48,901 bases of DNA from Ruminococcus sp. (GTDB lineage Bacteria > Bacillota > Clostridia > Oscillospirales > Ruminococcaceae), in the NCBI GenBank assembly GCA_015066665.1, contig SVNX01000019.1:1-48901 (forward strand), read 5' to 3'. This document shows positions 33,555-42,005 of the stretch, piece by piece (positions within the stretch are counted from its first letter, which is position 1; each line of letters starts with the position of its first letter). The position numbers and the translations under genes are program-made. The notes below the pieces were generated by a model that saw only the letters and a program-made list of their open reading frames with translations, was not told the origin of the DNA and did not search any database.

Positions 33555-34796
33555 ATGAAAATGAGAGTATGGGCTTTGGCAATGGCGTGTGTGCTGGGAT
33601 GTGCGTCGATGACTGGGTGTGGCAGTGCGAGGGAGCAGAACACACATAGTCTGGGAGCGGATAAGCCGTTTGGAGAAGTAAAACGGGAAACAGAAGTGGT
33701 GCAGACCTTCTCTGCTGAAAAGGAAACAACTGAATCAGTGGTGCCTGAGGAAACTGTTCCGACCGCAGAAATGACCTGTGCGACATTGGTGACAGAAGAG
33801 GAAAAGGAATTTCTCGACAGTATCATGGATGTTGTGGAGGAGATAACGACTGGTGGTTCTGCAGAAGGGTTATATGTGAACCTAAATGGGATGGGCGATT
33901 TTGTTCAAGTCTACAAAAACGATGTGGATGCAGGCATCAGGGCTGTACTTGATGAATATGATGCGAATAAACGGTCGAACCATATTTTACTGAAGGATAA
34001 TCTGTTTTCTATTGCAACGTATCGAAGCAGTGCGTGTGCGATTTATGATGGGCACTATGAAATCAATGGTGGACGGGTCTGTTTTTCGTACGAGTCATAT
34101 ACAAATGGGAATGACCCAAATGCCCAAGTAATCCGGATTGATGAACCCAAGGATGATCGTTCATGGAAAGCGATCAGTGAGAGATTACTTAACATGAATG
34201 AATTCGGCACATATTGTGAACCGTGTATGCCGAAGGTATATGGCATTGACCGATTTCCTGTGCAAGGCGTGTACCCGATCATGATAGAACGCAATGTGAC
34301 AAGAAAAGCGGAAGAAGAGGATGTTGCTTTGGAGCATCATGGTGAGTTTCTCTGTGTGGAAACATATGGATTTGAGCTGGACACCTACACTAAGGGAGAA
34401 GCATTTTCAATTACCTATAATCCTGAAAGAACCATCCTGCTGGATGAATACTCACGTTATAATATGGAGGGGTGGGATGAAGCGGCAATTGATAAGCAGC
34501 TGGGCCGTTACTGTTCCTTCTTTGGACAGGATGAATCTGCAATTGGAGAAGATACCACGCTGGAATTTTCAGATGGTCATTGGGAGTGGTACAATAGCGA
34601 TGGTGGATTGATCAACAACGGCATTTATCAGGAGAGTCAGGATTATCCTGGATTCATCATGATGAGTGTCGAAGAGAATTCTGTTGCTGTTGACACGGAT
34701 CAGGAAAAGGCAACCTTTACCCACTGCATGCCCCTCCTCTTCTACATCGCCGAAGACGGCGAAATATACTACCCCGCCTTTGTCCGTGCAGAATAG
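33555..34796 (+). CDS. lipoprotein of unknown function, AT-richer than its neighbours
   Basis: The 413-residue product has a type II signal peptide ending in SMTGC (MKMRVWALAMACVLGCASMTGC) and a Glu/Thr-rich spacer (about 30-80). It has two mostly beta regions with repeated short motifs of the kind found in secreted lipocalin-like or DUF domains (DGHYEINGGRVCFSYESY; EFSDGHWEWYNSDGGLINNGIYQES). I do not recognise the family. GGAGGA upstream of 33555 supports the start. Codons are visibly less GC-biased than in surrounding genes (many AAT, GAA and ATT), which hints at more recent acquisition. Only the last 25 codons revert to the local style. It has its own promoter and terminator. Confidence 0.8.
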   Translation: MKMRVWALAMACVLGCASMTGCGSAREQNTHSLGADKPFGEVKRETEVVQTFSAEKETTESVVPEETVPTAEMTCATLVTEEEKEFLDSIMDVVEEITTGGSAEGLYVNLNGMGDFVQVYKNDVDAGIRAVLDEYDANKRSNHILLKDNLFSIATYRSSACAIYDGHYEINGGRVCFSYESYTNGNDPNAQVIRIDEPKDDRSWKAISERLLNMNEFGTYCEPCMPKVYGIDRFPVQGVYPIMIERNVTRKAEEEDVALEHHGEFLCVETYGFELDTYTKGEAFSITYNPERTILLDEYSRYNMEGWDEAAIDKQLGRYCSFFGQDESAIGEDTTLEFSDGHWEWYNSDGGLINNGIYQESQDYPGFIMMSVEENSVAVDTDQEKATFTHCMPLLFYIAEDGEIYYPAFVRAE

Positions 34797-34823
34797 AAAT
34801 CCCCGCCATATGCGGGGATTTTT
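34797..34823 (+). terminator. terminator of the 413-residue lipoprotein gene
   Basis: AAATCCCCGC / GCGGGGATTT hairpin followed by T's, directly at the stop codon. Confidence 0.93.
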
Positions 34824-34870
34824 GCATATTCAAAAAAATCCCGTCCATACTTCTCACAGAGGTGATCGAA

Positions 34871-35485
34871 ATGAGAAGATGGGAACTGGCTGCGGCGCTC
34901 GGACTGATCGGTGCGATCTTCTGCAGCAGCAATATGGATTTTTCGGAGCGGATGACGCATCTGCGTGAGCAGGTGCTGCGGCTCCATATTCTGGCAAACT
35001 CCGATTCTCCGGAGGATCAGGCACTCAAGCTCCATGTGCGTGACACGCTGCTTGCGGCATCCGACACGCTCTTTGCCGGATGCGATACCCATGAGGAGAT
35101 GCGGGAGCGTGCCGCAGACCAGCTTGAGACCATCCGCCTGATTGCACAGGATGCGGTGGAGGAAGCGGGGTTTGACGATGTGGTTTCGGTGCAGCTGGTC
35201 AATATGGAGTTCGATGCGAAGCAGTACGAGGAAATCACCATGCCCGCCGGTGCATACGATGCAGTGCGGATTCTGATCGGGGAGGCAGAGGGGCAGAACT
35301 GGTGGTGCGTGATGTATCCGCCGCTGTGCATTCCGTCCGAGGCGGTGGTGCTGGGGGATCCGGAGGCAGCCGAGCAGTGCTTCGGGGCGGAAACGGCCGA
35401 GATTCTGACCGATCCGCCCCGCTATGAGGTGAAGCTGAAATGCCTGGAATGGTGGGAAGAGCTGGTGAAGTTTGTGAAGGATTAA
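34871..35485 (+). CDS. spoIIR: stage II sporulation protein R
   Basis: The 204-residue product matches SpoIIR: an N-terminal membrane anchor or signal (WELAAALGLIGAIFCSS), the core RLHILANSDSPEDQALKLHVRD, and the C-terminal block MPAGAYDAVRI...GQNWWCVMYPPLCI. In Bacillus this secreted signalling protein is made in the forespore under sigma-F and triggers SpoIIGA to process pro-sigma-E in the mother cell. GAGGTGAT sets the start at 34871. No other sporulation gene is near. I did not find a convincing sigma-F promoter in the short spacer after the preceding terminator. Confidence 0.93.
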   Translation: MRRWELAAALGLIGAIFCSSNMDFSERMTHLREQVLRLHILANSDSPEDQALKLHVRDTLLAASDTLFAGCDTHEEMRERAADQLETIRLIAQDAVEEAGFDDVVSVQLVNMEFDAKQYEEITMPAGAYDAVRILIGEAEGQNWWCVMYPPLCIPSEAVVLGDPEAAEQCFGAETAEILTDPPRYEVKLKCLEWWEELVKFVKD

Positions 35486-35501
35486 CAACTAAAAAAGCGT
35501 A

Positions 35502-35810
35502 AGCAAACAGGGGGGATTCCAAAGGGAGTCACTTCCTTTGGCAGGGGGTCAAGGGGGACAGCGTCCCCCTTGAAAGGGAATCACAGTAAACAGGCGGAAT
35601 GATTCAAAATTGAATGTTTTGCCTTTAGTTTTCAAAATCCTTCACTCTGCGATGCGTGAGCGAGCAGACGCACTGCCTTGGATGCAGTCAACCCGACAAA
35701 AATACGCCGCCCCTAACGGACGGCGTATTTTTCGATTCTTGATTCTAAGTTCGCCGCTTAGTCAACGATCAGGGAAGTACCTGTCATTTCCTTCGGCTGC
35801 TCCAGATCGA
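35502..35810. repeat. 309-bp tandem duplication, copy A (distal to gpmI)
   Basis: Head-to-tail copy of 35811-36118, differing at about five bases and one indel. The unit runs from a GC-hairpin repeat (GGGGGACAGCGTCCCCC; CCAAAGGGAGTCACTTCCTTTGG) through a terminator hairpin (about 35698-35733) into the last 53 bases of gpmI. No functional gene lies in 35486-36065. Confidence 0.95.
35758..35810 (-). pseudogene. duplicated 3' end of gpmI (17 codons plus stop)
   Basis: On the minus strand it encodes DLEQPKEMTGTSLIVD and a stop, identical to the C-terminus of the real gpmI. It has no start and no upstream coding sequence, being a by-product of the 309-bp tandem duplication. Confidence 0.9.
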
Positions 35811-36118
35811 AGCAAACAGGGGGGATTCCAAAGGGAGTCACTTCCTTTGGCAGGGGGTCAAGGGGGACAGCGTCCCCCTTGAAAGGGAATCACAGTAAAC
35901 AGGCGGAATGATTCGAAATTGAATGTTTTGCCTTTAGTTTTCAAAATCCTTCACTCTGCGATGCGTGAGCGAGCAGACGCACTGCTTTGAATGCAGTCAT
36001 CCCGACAAAATACGCCGCCCCTAACGGACGGCGTATTTTTCGATTCTTGATTCTAAGTTTGCCGCTTAGTCAACGATCAGGGAAGTACCTGTCATTTCCT
36101 TCGGCTGCTCCAGATCGA
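35811..36118. repeat. 309-bp tandem duplication, copy B (overlaps gpmI 3' end)
   Basis: Second unit of the duplication. Its right-hand 53 bases are the genuine 3' end of gpmI. Confidence 0.95.
36007..36040 (-). terminator. terminator of gpmI
   Basis: AAAATACGCCG / CGGCGTATTTT hairpin (the loop side contains CCCCTAACGGA) about 25 bases after the gpmI stop codon. An identical hairpin lies in the other duplication unit near 35698-35733. Confidence 0.9.
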
Positions 36119-37586
36119 GGAGCTTCAGGATGGTCGGGGAGAGGTCAGCCAGAACGCCGCCCTCACGCAGCTTGCAGTCGCCTGCGCCTACGACGATGAA
36201 CGGAACGGGGTTTGTGGTGTGTGCGGTGAATGCACTGCCGTCGGGTTCATACATCTTGTCTGCATTGCCGTGGTCAGCGGTGATCAGAGCCGCACCGCCC
36301 TTTGCCAGAATCGCATCCACCATTCTGCCAACGCAGGTATCCACAGCCTCAACAGCAGCAACAGCGGCATCGAAAATACCGGTATGGCCTACCATGTCGC
36401 AGTTTGCATAGTTCAGGATGATGACATCATACTTGTCGGATTCGATTGCCTCCACAACAGCGTCAGTCACTTCGTATGCGCTCATTTCCGGCTTCATATC
36501 GAAGGTTTCCACATCGGGGGACTTGATGAGGATTCTGTCCTCGCCCTCGAACTGCTTCTCCTCGCCGCCGTTGAAGAAGAAGGTTACATGCGCATACTTC
36601 TGTGTCTCTGCAATGCGGAGCTGTGTCTTGCCGCACTTGCTCAGGTATTCGCCCAGTGTCATGGTCAGTGCCTCGGGCGGGAATGCAACGGATACGTTCG
36701 GCATGGTTGCATCATACTGTGCCATGCAGACAAAATGCAGCGGGAAGAACCCATTCTTTCTTTCAAAACCGGTGAATGCCTCGTCCACAAATGCTCTTGT
36801 GATCTGTCTTGCACGGTCGGGACGGAAGTTGAAGAATACCACGCTGTCATCCGCTGCGATCTTGGCACCGCCCTCCACAACAGTCGGGAGCATGAATTCG
36901 TCAGTCACTTCATTTGCATAGGAATCACGGATTGCCTGTACGGGGCAGCAAGCGTTCACGCCCTCGCCGTATACCATTGCTGCATATGCCTTTTCTACAC
37001 GATCCCAGGCATTGTCTCTGTCCATTGCATAGAATCTGCCCATGACGGTGGCAACCTTGCCCACGCCGATTTCGTTCATCTTGGCAACAGCCTCTTCCAT
37101 GAAGTCCGCTGCGGAGGACGGAGGAACGTCACGGCCGTCGAGGAATGCGTGAACGTAAACCTTCTCAAGGCCAAACTTCTTTGCCATCTCGCACAGACCA
37201 TAGAGGTGCTCCATGTGGCTGTGTACGCCGCCGGGGGACAGGAGACCCATCAGGTGCAGGGCAGTACCCTTAGCCTTGCAGTTCTCCATTGCATCCACGA
37301 GTGCCTTGTTTTCGAAGAAATCACCGTCCTTGATGGACTTGGAGATCTTCACCAGCATCTGGTACACGATTCTGCCTGCGCCGATGTTGGTGTGACCAAC
37401 CTCGGAGTTGCCCATCTGACCGTCCGGCAGACCAACGTCAAGACCGCTTGCACCGATGATGGTGTTCGGGCCCTGCATATATTTGTCGAGGTTCGGCGTC
37501 TTTGCAGCGACAATGGCGTTGCCGTAATCGCTCGCATTGTAGCCGAAACCGTCCATAATAATCAGTGCGACAGGTTTTTTGCTCAT
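36066..37586 (-). CDS. gpmI: 2,3-bisphosphoglycerate-independent phosphoglycerate mutase
   Basis: The 506-residue Mn-dependent enzyme interconverts 3- and 2-phosphoglycerate. Alkaline-phosphatase-superfamily metal sites are visible: LIIMDGFG at the N-terminus, the phospho-serine loop GQMGNSEVGHTNIGAGR, HAFLDGRDVPP, NYANCDMVGHTG and the TADHGNAD motif. Full length for the family. AAAGGG upstream of the ATG supports the start. It lies 29 bases behind a small membrane-protein gene and is probably co-transcribed with it. Its last 53 bases are duplicated downstream. Confidence 0.97.
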   Translation of the reverse strand: MSKKPVALIIMDGFGYNASDYGNAIVAAKTPNLDKYMQGPNTIIGASGLDVGLPDGQMGNSEVGHTNIGAGRIVYQMLVKISKSIKDGDFFENKALVDAMENCKAKGTALHLMGLLSPGGVHSHMEHLYGLCEMAKKFGLEKVYVHAFLDGRDVPPSSAADFMEEAVAKMNEIGVGKVATVMGRFYAMDRDNAWDRVEKAYAAMVYGEGVNACCPVQAIRDSYANEVTDEFMLPTVVEGGAKIAADDSVVFFNFRPDRARQITRAFVDEAFTGFERKNGFFPLHFVCMAQYDATMPNVSVAFPPEALTMTLGEYLSKCGKTQLRIAETQKYAHVTFFFNGGEEKQFEGEDRILIKSPDVETFDMKPEMSAYEVTDAVVEAIESDKYDVIILNYANCDMVGHTGIFDAAVAAVEAVDTCVGRMVDAILAKGGAALITADHGNADKMYEPDGSAFTAHTTNPVPFIVVGAGDCKLREGGVLADLSPTILKLLDLEQPKEMTGTSLIVD

Positions 37587-37615
37587 AGTAATTAACCCTT
37601 TCTTTCTTTTATTTT

Positions 37616-38296
37616 TTAATCATACCGCAGCTCAAAATATCCGGTGCGTTCGTTCAGGATATAGACCGCACGATCGGAAGAATGCGGGAAAACATACAAT
37701 TCTGCGTCAGAACCGTAATTTTTGGCGGAATCCAGCCATTTCGATGCCTTCTCATCTGCGGCAGCAATCATTTCTGCATCCTGTGACAAGGCGTGTTCCC
37801 GATATGCCGCAATGGTTTCACTGTCCGTGAGATAGGTCAGCCGGATGCCGGCAGGCGTCAGAGAAATATCATAGCCGTCCGTCTTTTCAGGCAGTGATTC
37901 CGGCAGCAGGATATCTGCAAGTTCCGACCGTTCTGTTGTATAGGCAAGCCGCTGAACGGGATAATACCACGTCCAATTGTTTTGCAGCGAAAACGGAATG
38001 AACGTCAGCAGGATTGCCGCCGGATAGAGAATGCAGCGTAATGTGACTGCAAAAATATGCAGTGCTTTCGGTGTCGGCGTATCCAAACGATACATGCGCT
38101 TGCCGGAATAGATGACAAGGAACAGCACAAATGCCGTGCCGATGCAGTACAGCATCCAGGGGCAGAGCAATGCCGACAGGAAATTGCAGATGCAGAAACC
38201 AAGACTCATCATGCAGTCGGCGGTGTGCCATCGGGAAATCATTCGGGGCTTCTTCCTGAATAATTCTTCCAGTGTCACAAATTTCAGAAATCCCAT
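37616..38296 (-). CDS. membrane protein of unknown function between tpiA and gpmI
   Basis: The 226-residue product has an N-terminal basic segment (EELFRKKPRMISRW), two or three membrane helices (about 27-66 and 80-105), and a soluble C-terminal domain of about 115 residues (NNWTWYYPVQRLAY...YVFPHSSDRAVYILNE). GAGGTGG sets the ATG at 38294-38296; an upstream GTG in frame overlaps that site. No family is recognised. It is separated from tpiA by a terminator-like hairpin and from gpmI by 29 bases. Confidence 0.78.
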   Translation of the reverse strand: MGFLKFVTLEELFRKKPRMISRWHTADCMMSLGFCICNFLSALLCPWMLYCIGTAFVLFLVIYSGKRMYRLDTPTPKALHIFAVTLRCILYPAAILLTFIPFSLQNNWTWYYPVQRLAYTTERSELADILLPESLPEKTDGYDISLTPAGIRLTYLTDSETIAAYREHALSQDAEMIAAADEKASKWLDSAKNYGSDAELYVFPHSSDRAVYILNERTGYFELRYD

Positions 38297-38315
38297 ATGT
38301 TCCACCTCATCTTAG

Positions 38316-38347
38316 AAAAAGGGGACACCGGGACGGCATCCCCTTTT
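38316..38347 (-). terminator. terminator of tpiA
   Basis: AAAAGGGGA ... TCCCCTTTT hairpin, followed on the minus strand by T's, 17 bases after the tpiA stop codon. It is probably partial, since the downstream membrane-protein gene and gpmI have no obvious own promoter. Confidence 0.85.
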
Positions 38348-38363
38348 GGTGATTCAGTTACAA

Positions 38364-39140
38364 TCAACCATTTACAGCAGCCTGTACAATAGTATTGAAA
38401 TCAGCAGCCTTCAGGGATGCGCCGCCGATCAGACCGCCGTCAATGTTGGGCTTCGCGAGCAGCTCAGCTGCATTGCCAGCATTCATAGAACCGCCGTACT
38501 GGATGGTCACAGCGTCAGCAGTTGCCTGATCATAGAGCTTAGCGAGCTGTGCACGGATGAATGCGCAAACCTCTTCAGCCTGATCCGGTGTTGCGGTCAG
38601 ACCGGTACCGATAGCCCAAACCGGCTCATATGCGATGACAGTGTTCTTTACCTGCTCAGCAGTCAGAGACCACAGATCCAGCTTGATCTGGCGAGCGATG
38701 ACTTCCTCAGTGATGTTGCACTCACGCTCCCACTTCAGTTCGCCTACGCAAACGATGGGCTTGAGGCCTGCTTCCAGAGCAGCAACAGTTCTCTTGTTGA
38801 CGGTCTCGTCAGTCTCGCCGAAGTACTGTCTTCTCTCGGAGTGACCGATGACTACATACTCAACGCCCAGCTCCACGAGCATATCAGCGGAGATCTCGCC
38901 TGTGTATGCGCCGGACTTTGCAAAGTGCACATTCTCTGCACCGATCTTTACGTTAGAACCAGCAGTTACATTCATAGCAGTCTCGAGGTTTGTGAAGGGT
39001 ACGCAAGCGATCACCTCTACATTGCCCTCAGCATTTGCTACCAGGGGCTTGATTGCTTCGAGCAGAGCCTTAGCCTCTACTCTGGTATTGTTCATCTTCC
39101 AGTTGCCGGCAATGATTGCCTTTCTTGTTGCCTTATTCAT
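38364..39140 (-). CDS. tpiA: triosephosphate isomerase
   Basis: The 258-residue TIM barrel interconverts glyceraldehyde-3-phosphate and dihydroxyacetone phosphate. The N-terminal AGNWKMN (Asn and Lys), catalytic His in IGHSERR, catalytic Glu in AYEPVWAIGTG, and phosphate-loop residues YGGSMNAGNA and DGGLIGGASL are all present. AAAGGAGT before the ATG at 39138-39140 rules out the longer frame. The codons are strongly biased, as is usual for a highly expressed gene. It follows the DUF3592-like gene by 23 bases. Confidence 0.98.
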   Translation of the reverse strand: MNKATRKAIIAGNWKMNNTRVEAKALLEAIKPLVANAEGNVEVIACVPFTNLETAMNVTAGSNVKIGAENVHFAKSGAYTGEISADMLVELGVEYVVIGHSERRQYFGETDETVNKRTVAALEAGLKPIVCVGELKWERECNITEEVIARQIKLDLWSLTAEQVKNTVIAYEPVWAIGTGLTATPDQAEEVCAFIRAQLAKLYDQATADAVTIQYGGSMNAGNAAELLAKPNIDGGLIGGASLKAADFNTIVQAAVNG

Positions 39141-39163
39141 GGTAATTACTCCTTTAAATGAAT

Positions 39164-39706
39164 TTATGAAAATATGCCGCAAATTGCAATAACGCCCATC
39201 AGAATCATCAGAATGCCAAAGAACAGCATGAAAATGCCTGCACCCTTGCTCCAGGACTGATTCGGGATGTATACTTTTGTTAATGCGGGCTTTCTTTTAT
39301 AGCAATAAATTTCCGTTTTCCCGTCACGTATGACTGGATTCCAGATCGTGCTTGTGTAGGATCGTTCTTTGTATGTGTAGGAAACCTTACAGGACTGTAC
39401 TCTTCGCATGTACCCATCATGACTGCCAATGGATGCACCTGTTTTAAGATTGTGTGCAGCCTGAAATGCCTCCGGAATGCCATGCCAGATCTCATCTTCT
39501 TCGGTATCGAGCACATCCGCTGTTACCTTTGCCCAGAATAACCGGGACGGCGGGGAATTCAGCGGTTTTCCCTGTAATGTACGAATACCCCGGCAGAGTG
39601 ACCAGCAGATCAGCCAGATGAAGAAACCAACGACAAATGCGAGAATAATCAGTGTGGAAAGCTCCATTGTAGTGTGCGTATTTCCAAAAGTGAAATCAAA
39701 TGTCAT
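39164..39706 (-). CDS. membrane protein, possibly DUF3592-like
   Basis: The 180-residue product has one N-terminal helix (about 17-38) and one C-terminal helix (about 155-177) around a soluble domain with the pattern VSYTYKERSYTSTIWNP...YIPNQS. This resembles DUF3592, two-helix proteins with a beta-rich external domain; the assignment is tentative. The ATG overlaps the stop codon of the 62-residue gene (ATGA), indicating translational coupling. It sits between pgk and tpiA in the glycolysis cluster. A role in glycolysis is not implied by its sequence. Confidence 0.78.
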   Translation of the reverse strand: MTFDFTFGNTHTTMELSTLIILAFVVGFFIWLICWSLCRGIRTLQGKPLNSPPSRLFWAKVTADVLDTEEDEIWHGIPEAFQAAHNLKTGASIGSHDGYMRRVQSCKVSYTYKERSYTSTIWNPVIRDGKTEIYCYKRKPALTKVYIPNQSWSKGAGIFMLFFGILMILMGVIAICGIFS

Positions 39707-39891
39707 TCTGCAGCATCCTCATCCTTGCCGCAGCCCTCATTGTTTTCAATGTTGTTGTTGCTGCCGATGGTGATGCCCGCCTTGATGGGGGACGCCAGAA
39801 AACCGATGATGGTACCGGTCAGGATGCCCAGTGTGAATGCCAGATAGATCGGGGTGTTTTCATTCTTTTTGATTTTGTCGATGAGATTCAT
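39703..39891 (-). CDS. small single-pass membrane protein
   Basis: The 62-residue product MNLIDKIKKNENTPIYL... has one membrane helix (about 15-38) and an acidic, Asn-rich tail (SNNNIENNEGCGKDEDAAE). AGGAGG upstream fixes the start at 39891 and excludes the longer frame. It overlaps the next gene by four bases. Unknown function. Confidence 0.78.
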   Translation of the reverse strand: MNLIDKIKKNENTPIYLAFTLGILTGTIIGFLASPIKAGITIGSNNNIENNEGCGKDEDAAE

Positions 39892-40013
39892 AGTGAAACC
39901 TCCTGATTTCTGAGTCGGCAGGTCTGTTTTAATTGACGGACAGGCTGCCAAGGGGTTGAGGGGACGGCGTCAGCTCGTCCCCCAAACGGGTGGAGGGGGC
40001 GTTAGCCCTCTCC

Positions 40014-40043
40014 CAAAAATCCCCCTCCCCTTGGGGGAGGGGG
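40014..40043 (-). terminator. terminator of pgk within a GC-rich repeat
   Basis: CCCCCTCCCC / GGGGAGGGGG hairpin followed on the minus strand by ATTTTTG. It is part of a GC-rich repeat stretch (39950-40065) with further hairpins (GGGACGGCGTCAGCTCGTCCC; GGAGGGGGCGTTAGCCCTC). The spacer 39892-40069 holds no gene. Confidence 0.8.
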
Positions 40044-40069
40044 TAGGGGGTGGGGGAAAAGTTCCGTGC

Positions 40070-41293
40070 TTACTTTTCAGCGATAACTGCTACGCCCGGC
40101 AGAACCTTACCTTCGAGGTACTCCAGAGAAGCACCGCCGCCGGTAGAGATGTGGCTCATCTTGTCAGCGAAGCCCAGCTGCATTACAGCTGCTGCGGAGT
40201 CGCCGCCGCCGATGATGGTTGTAGCATCTGTCTCAGCCAGAGCCTTCGCAACTGCGATAGTACCCTTTGCCAGAGTCGGGTTCTCGAATACGCCCATCGG
40301 GCCGTTCCATACAACAGTCTTTGCGGACTTTACAGCCTCAGCAAAGAGTTCCTGTGTCTTTGTGCCGATATCCAGACCCATCTTGTCAGCCGGAATGGCA
40401 TTGGAGGGAACAACCTCGACTGCGATCTCAGCATCGATCGGGTTCGGGAATTCTGCTGCGATTGTAGTATCTACAGGGAGCAGGAGCTTCTTGCCGAGGG
40501 ACTCAGCCTTTGCGAGCATCTCCTTGCAGTAATCGATCTTCTCATCGTCAACCAGAGAAGTACCGATGGAGCCGCCCTGCGCCTTGATGAATGTATATGC
40601 CATACCGCCGCCGATGATCAGGGTATCGCACTTTTCAAGCAGGTTGGAGATTACGTTCAGCTTGTCAGCAACCTTTGCACCGCCGAGGATGGCAACGAAG
40701 GGACGCTCCGGAACCTCTACAGCATTGCCGAGGTACTGGATCTCCTTCTGCATCAGATAGCCTACTGCTGTTTCCTTTACGAACTTGGTTACGCCTGCTG
40801 TGGAAGCATGTGCTCTGTGAGCAGAACCGAATGCATCCATAACGAAAGCTTCGCCGTCAACCAGATCAGCCAGCTCCTTGGAGAACTCTTCGCCGTTCTT
40901 GGTCTCTTCTGCACCGCGGAATCTTGTGTTCTGGAGCAGAACAACTTCGCCCTCAGCCATTGCAGCAACAGCTGCCTTTGCATTCTCGCCGACAACAGTG
41001 TCATCGTTTGCGAAAGTCACCTTTGCAGGAGCGAGTACTTCAGCCAGTCTTGCAGCAACAGGAGCCAGGGAGAACTTCTCCTCGGGACCATTCTTCGGCT
41101 TACCCAGATGAGAGCAAAGAACAACCTTTGCGCCGTTCTCGAGCAGCTTCTTGATGGTGGGGAGAGCAGCCTGGATTCTGTTGTCGTTTGTGATCACGCC
41201 GTCCTTGAGCGGAACGTTGAAATCGCAGCGAACGAGAACCTTCTTACCCTTTACGCTGATATCCTCTACGGTAACCTTGTTTAAACCTGCCAT
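40070..41293 (-). CDS. pgk: phosphoglycerate kinase
   Basis: The 407-residue enzyme transfers phosphate from 1,3-bisphosphoglycerate to ADP. N-terminal substrate residues are in [13 protein letters not shown] and SHLGKPKN. The hinge and nucleotide-binding C-domain have [15 protein letters not shown] and the GGGDSAAAV loop near the C-terminus. AAAGGA supports the start. It has its own promoter (41390-41418) and terminator, and it heads a cluster with tpiA and gpmI. gapA and eno are absent from the window. Confidence 0.98.
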   Translation of the reverse strand: MAGLNKVTVEDISVKGKKVLVRCDFNVPLKDGVITNDNRIQAALPTIKKLLENGAKVVLCSHLGKPKNGPEEKFSLAPVAARLAEVLAPAKVTFANDDTVVGENAKAAVAAMAEGEVVLLQNTRFRGAEETKNGEEFSKELADLVDGEAFVMDAFGSAHRAHASTAGVTKFVKETAVGYLMQKEIQYLGNAVEVPERPFVAILGGAKVADKLNVISNLLEKCDTLIIGGGMAYTFIKAQGGSIGTSLVDDEKIDYCKEMLAKAESLGKKLLLPVDTTIAAEFPNPIDAEIAVEVVPSNAIPADKMGLDIGTKTQELFAEAVKSAKTVVWNGPMGVFENPTLAKGTIAVAKALAETDATTIIGGGDSAAAVMQLGFADKMSHISTGGGASLEYLEGKVLPGVAVIAEK

Positions 41294-41389
41294 TGTTATG
41301 ACATCCTTTCAAGTAAATTTTTGCCTTTCGGCCTGTGGAGCGTAATGCTTTCCGATAAATTCATATCGGTTTCGCACTACAACACTTAT

Positions 41390-41418
41390 ATTATACACCA
41401 TATTTCCGGATTCTGCAA
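41390..41418 (-). promoter_or_regulatory. promoter of pgk
   Basis: TTGCAG (41413-41418), 17-bp spacer and TATAAT (41390-41395) on the minus strand, about 95 bases before the start codon. Confidence 0.85.
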
Positions 41419-41482
41419 GTGGTAATTGATAATTTTTCAAAAAATTCTTATTTTGATCAGAGTGGGGTAAGAATCGCTTCAT

Positions 41483-41965
41483 GCGCACCGCACTCATCCG
41501 GAGCGCTGCTCCGGAATTCCTGCGGTGCCTTGCCCCACCCCCCATCCCCCCTCCCCACAGGGGAGGGGGCTTCAGGCCGGGGCTTGCAGCCCCGGCACCC
41601 CGCCAAGGGCAAAGCCCTTGACCCGGTGGGAAATCTGCGAAACTGGATCTGCGCACCGCACTCATCCGGAGCGCTGCTCCGGAGTTCCTGCGGTGCCTTG
41701 CCCCCCCACCCCCCCTCCCCTGTGGGGAGGGGGCTATAGGCCGGGGCTTGCAGCCCCGGCACCCCGCCAAGGGCAAAGCCCTTGACCCGGTGGGAAATCT
41801 GCGAAACTGGATCTGCGCACCGCACTCATCCGGAGCGCTGCTCCGGAGTTCCTGCGGTGCCTTGCCCCACCCCCCAGCCCCCCTCCCCACAGGGAGGGGG
41901 GCTATAGGCCGGGGCTTGCAGCCCCGGCACCCCGCCAAGGGCGAAGCCCTTGACCCGGTGGGATG
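41483..41965. repeat. three tandem copies of a 164-168 bp GC-rich repeat
   Basis: Units start at 41483, 41651 and 41815 with GCGCACCGCACTCATCCGG. Each contains the hairpins CCGGAGCGCTGCTCCGG, CCCTCCCC/GGGGAGGG, CCGGGGCTTGCAGCCCCGG and AAGGGC(A/G)AAGCCCTT. The copies are highly similar. They lie between the pgk promoter and the GH10 terminator; no gene is visible in 41294-42005. Confidence 0.93.
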
Positions 41966-41970
41966 ACACC

Positions 41971-42000
41971 AAAAATCCCCCCTCCTTGCGGAGAGGGGAT
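41971..42000 (-). terminator. terminator of the GH10 xylanase gene
   Basis: ATCCCCTCTCC / GGAGGGGGGAT hairpin followed by TTTTTGG on the minus strand, close to the stop codon. Confidence 0.88.
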
Positions 42001-42005
42001 GGACT

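Noticed and set aside
39955-40043. Fourth copy of the terminator-associated element
   Set aside because: It shares GC-rich hairpins but not the conserved core or the TTGTC ends, and only one terminator hairpin is present, so it is treated as a different repeat.
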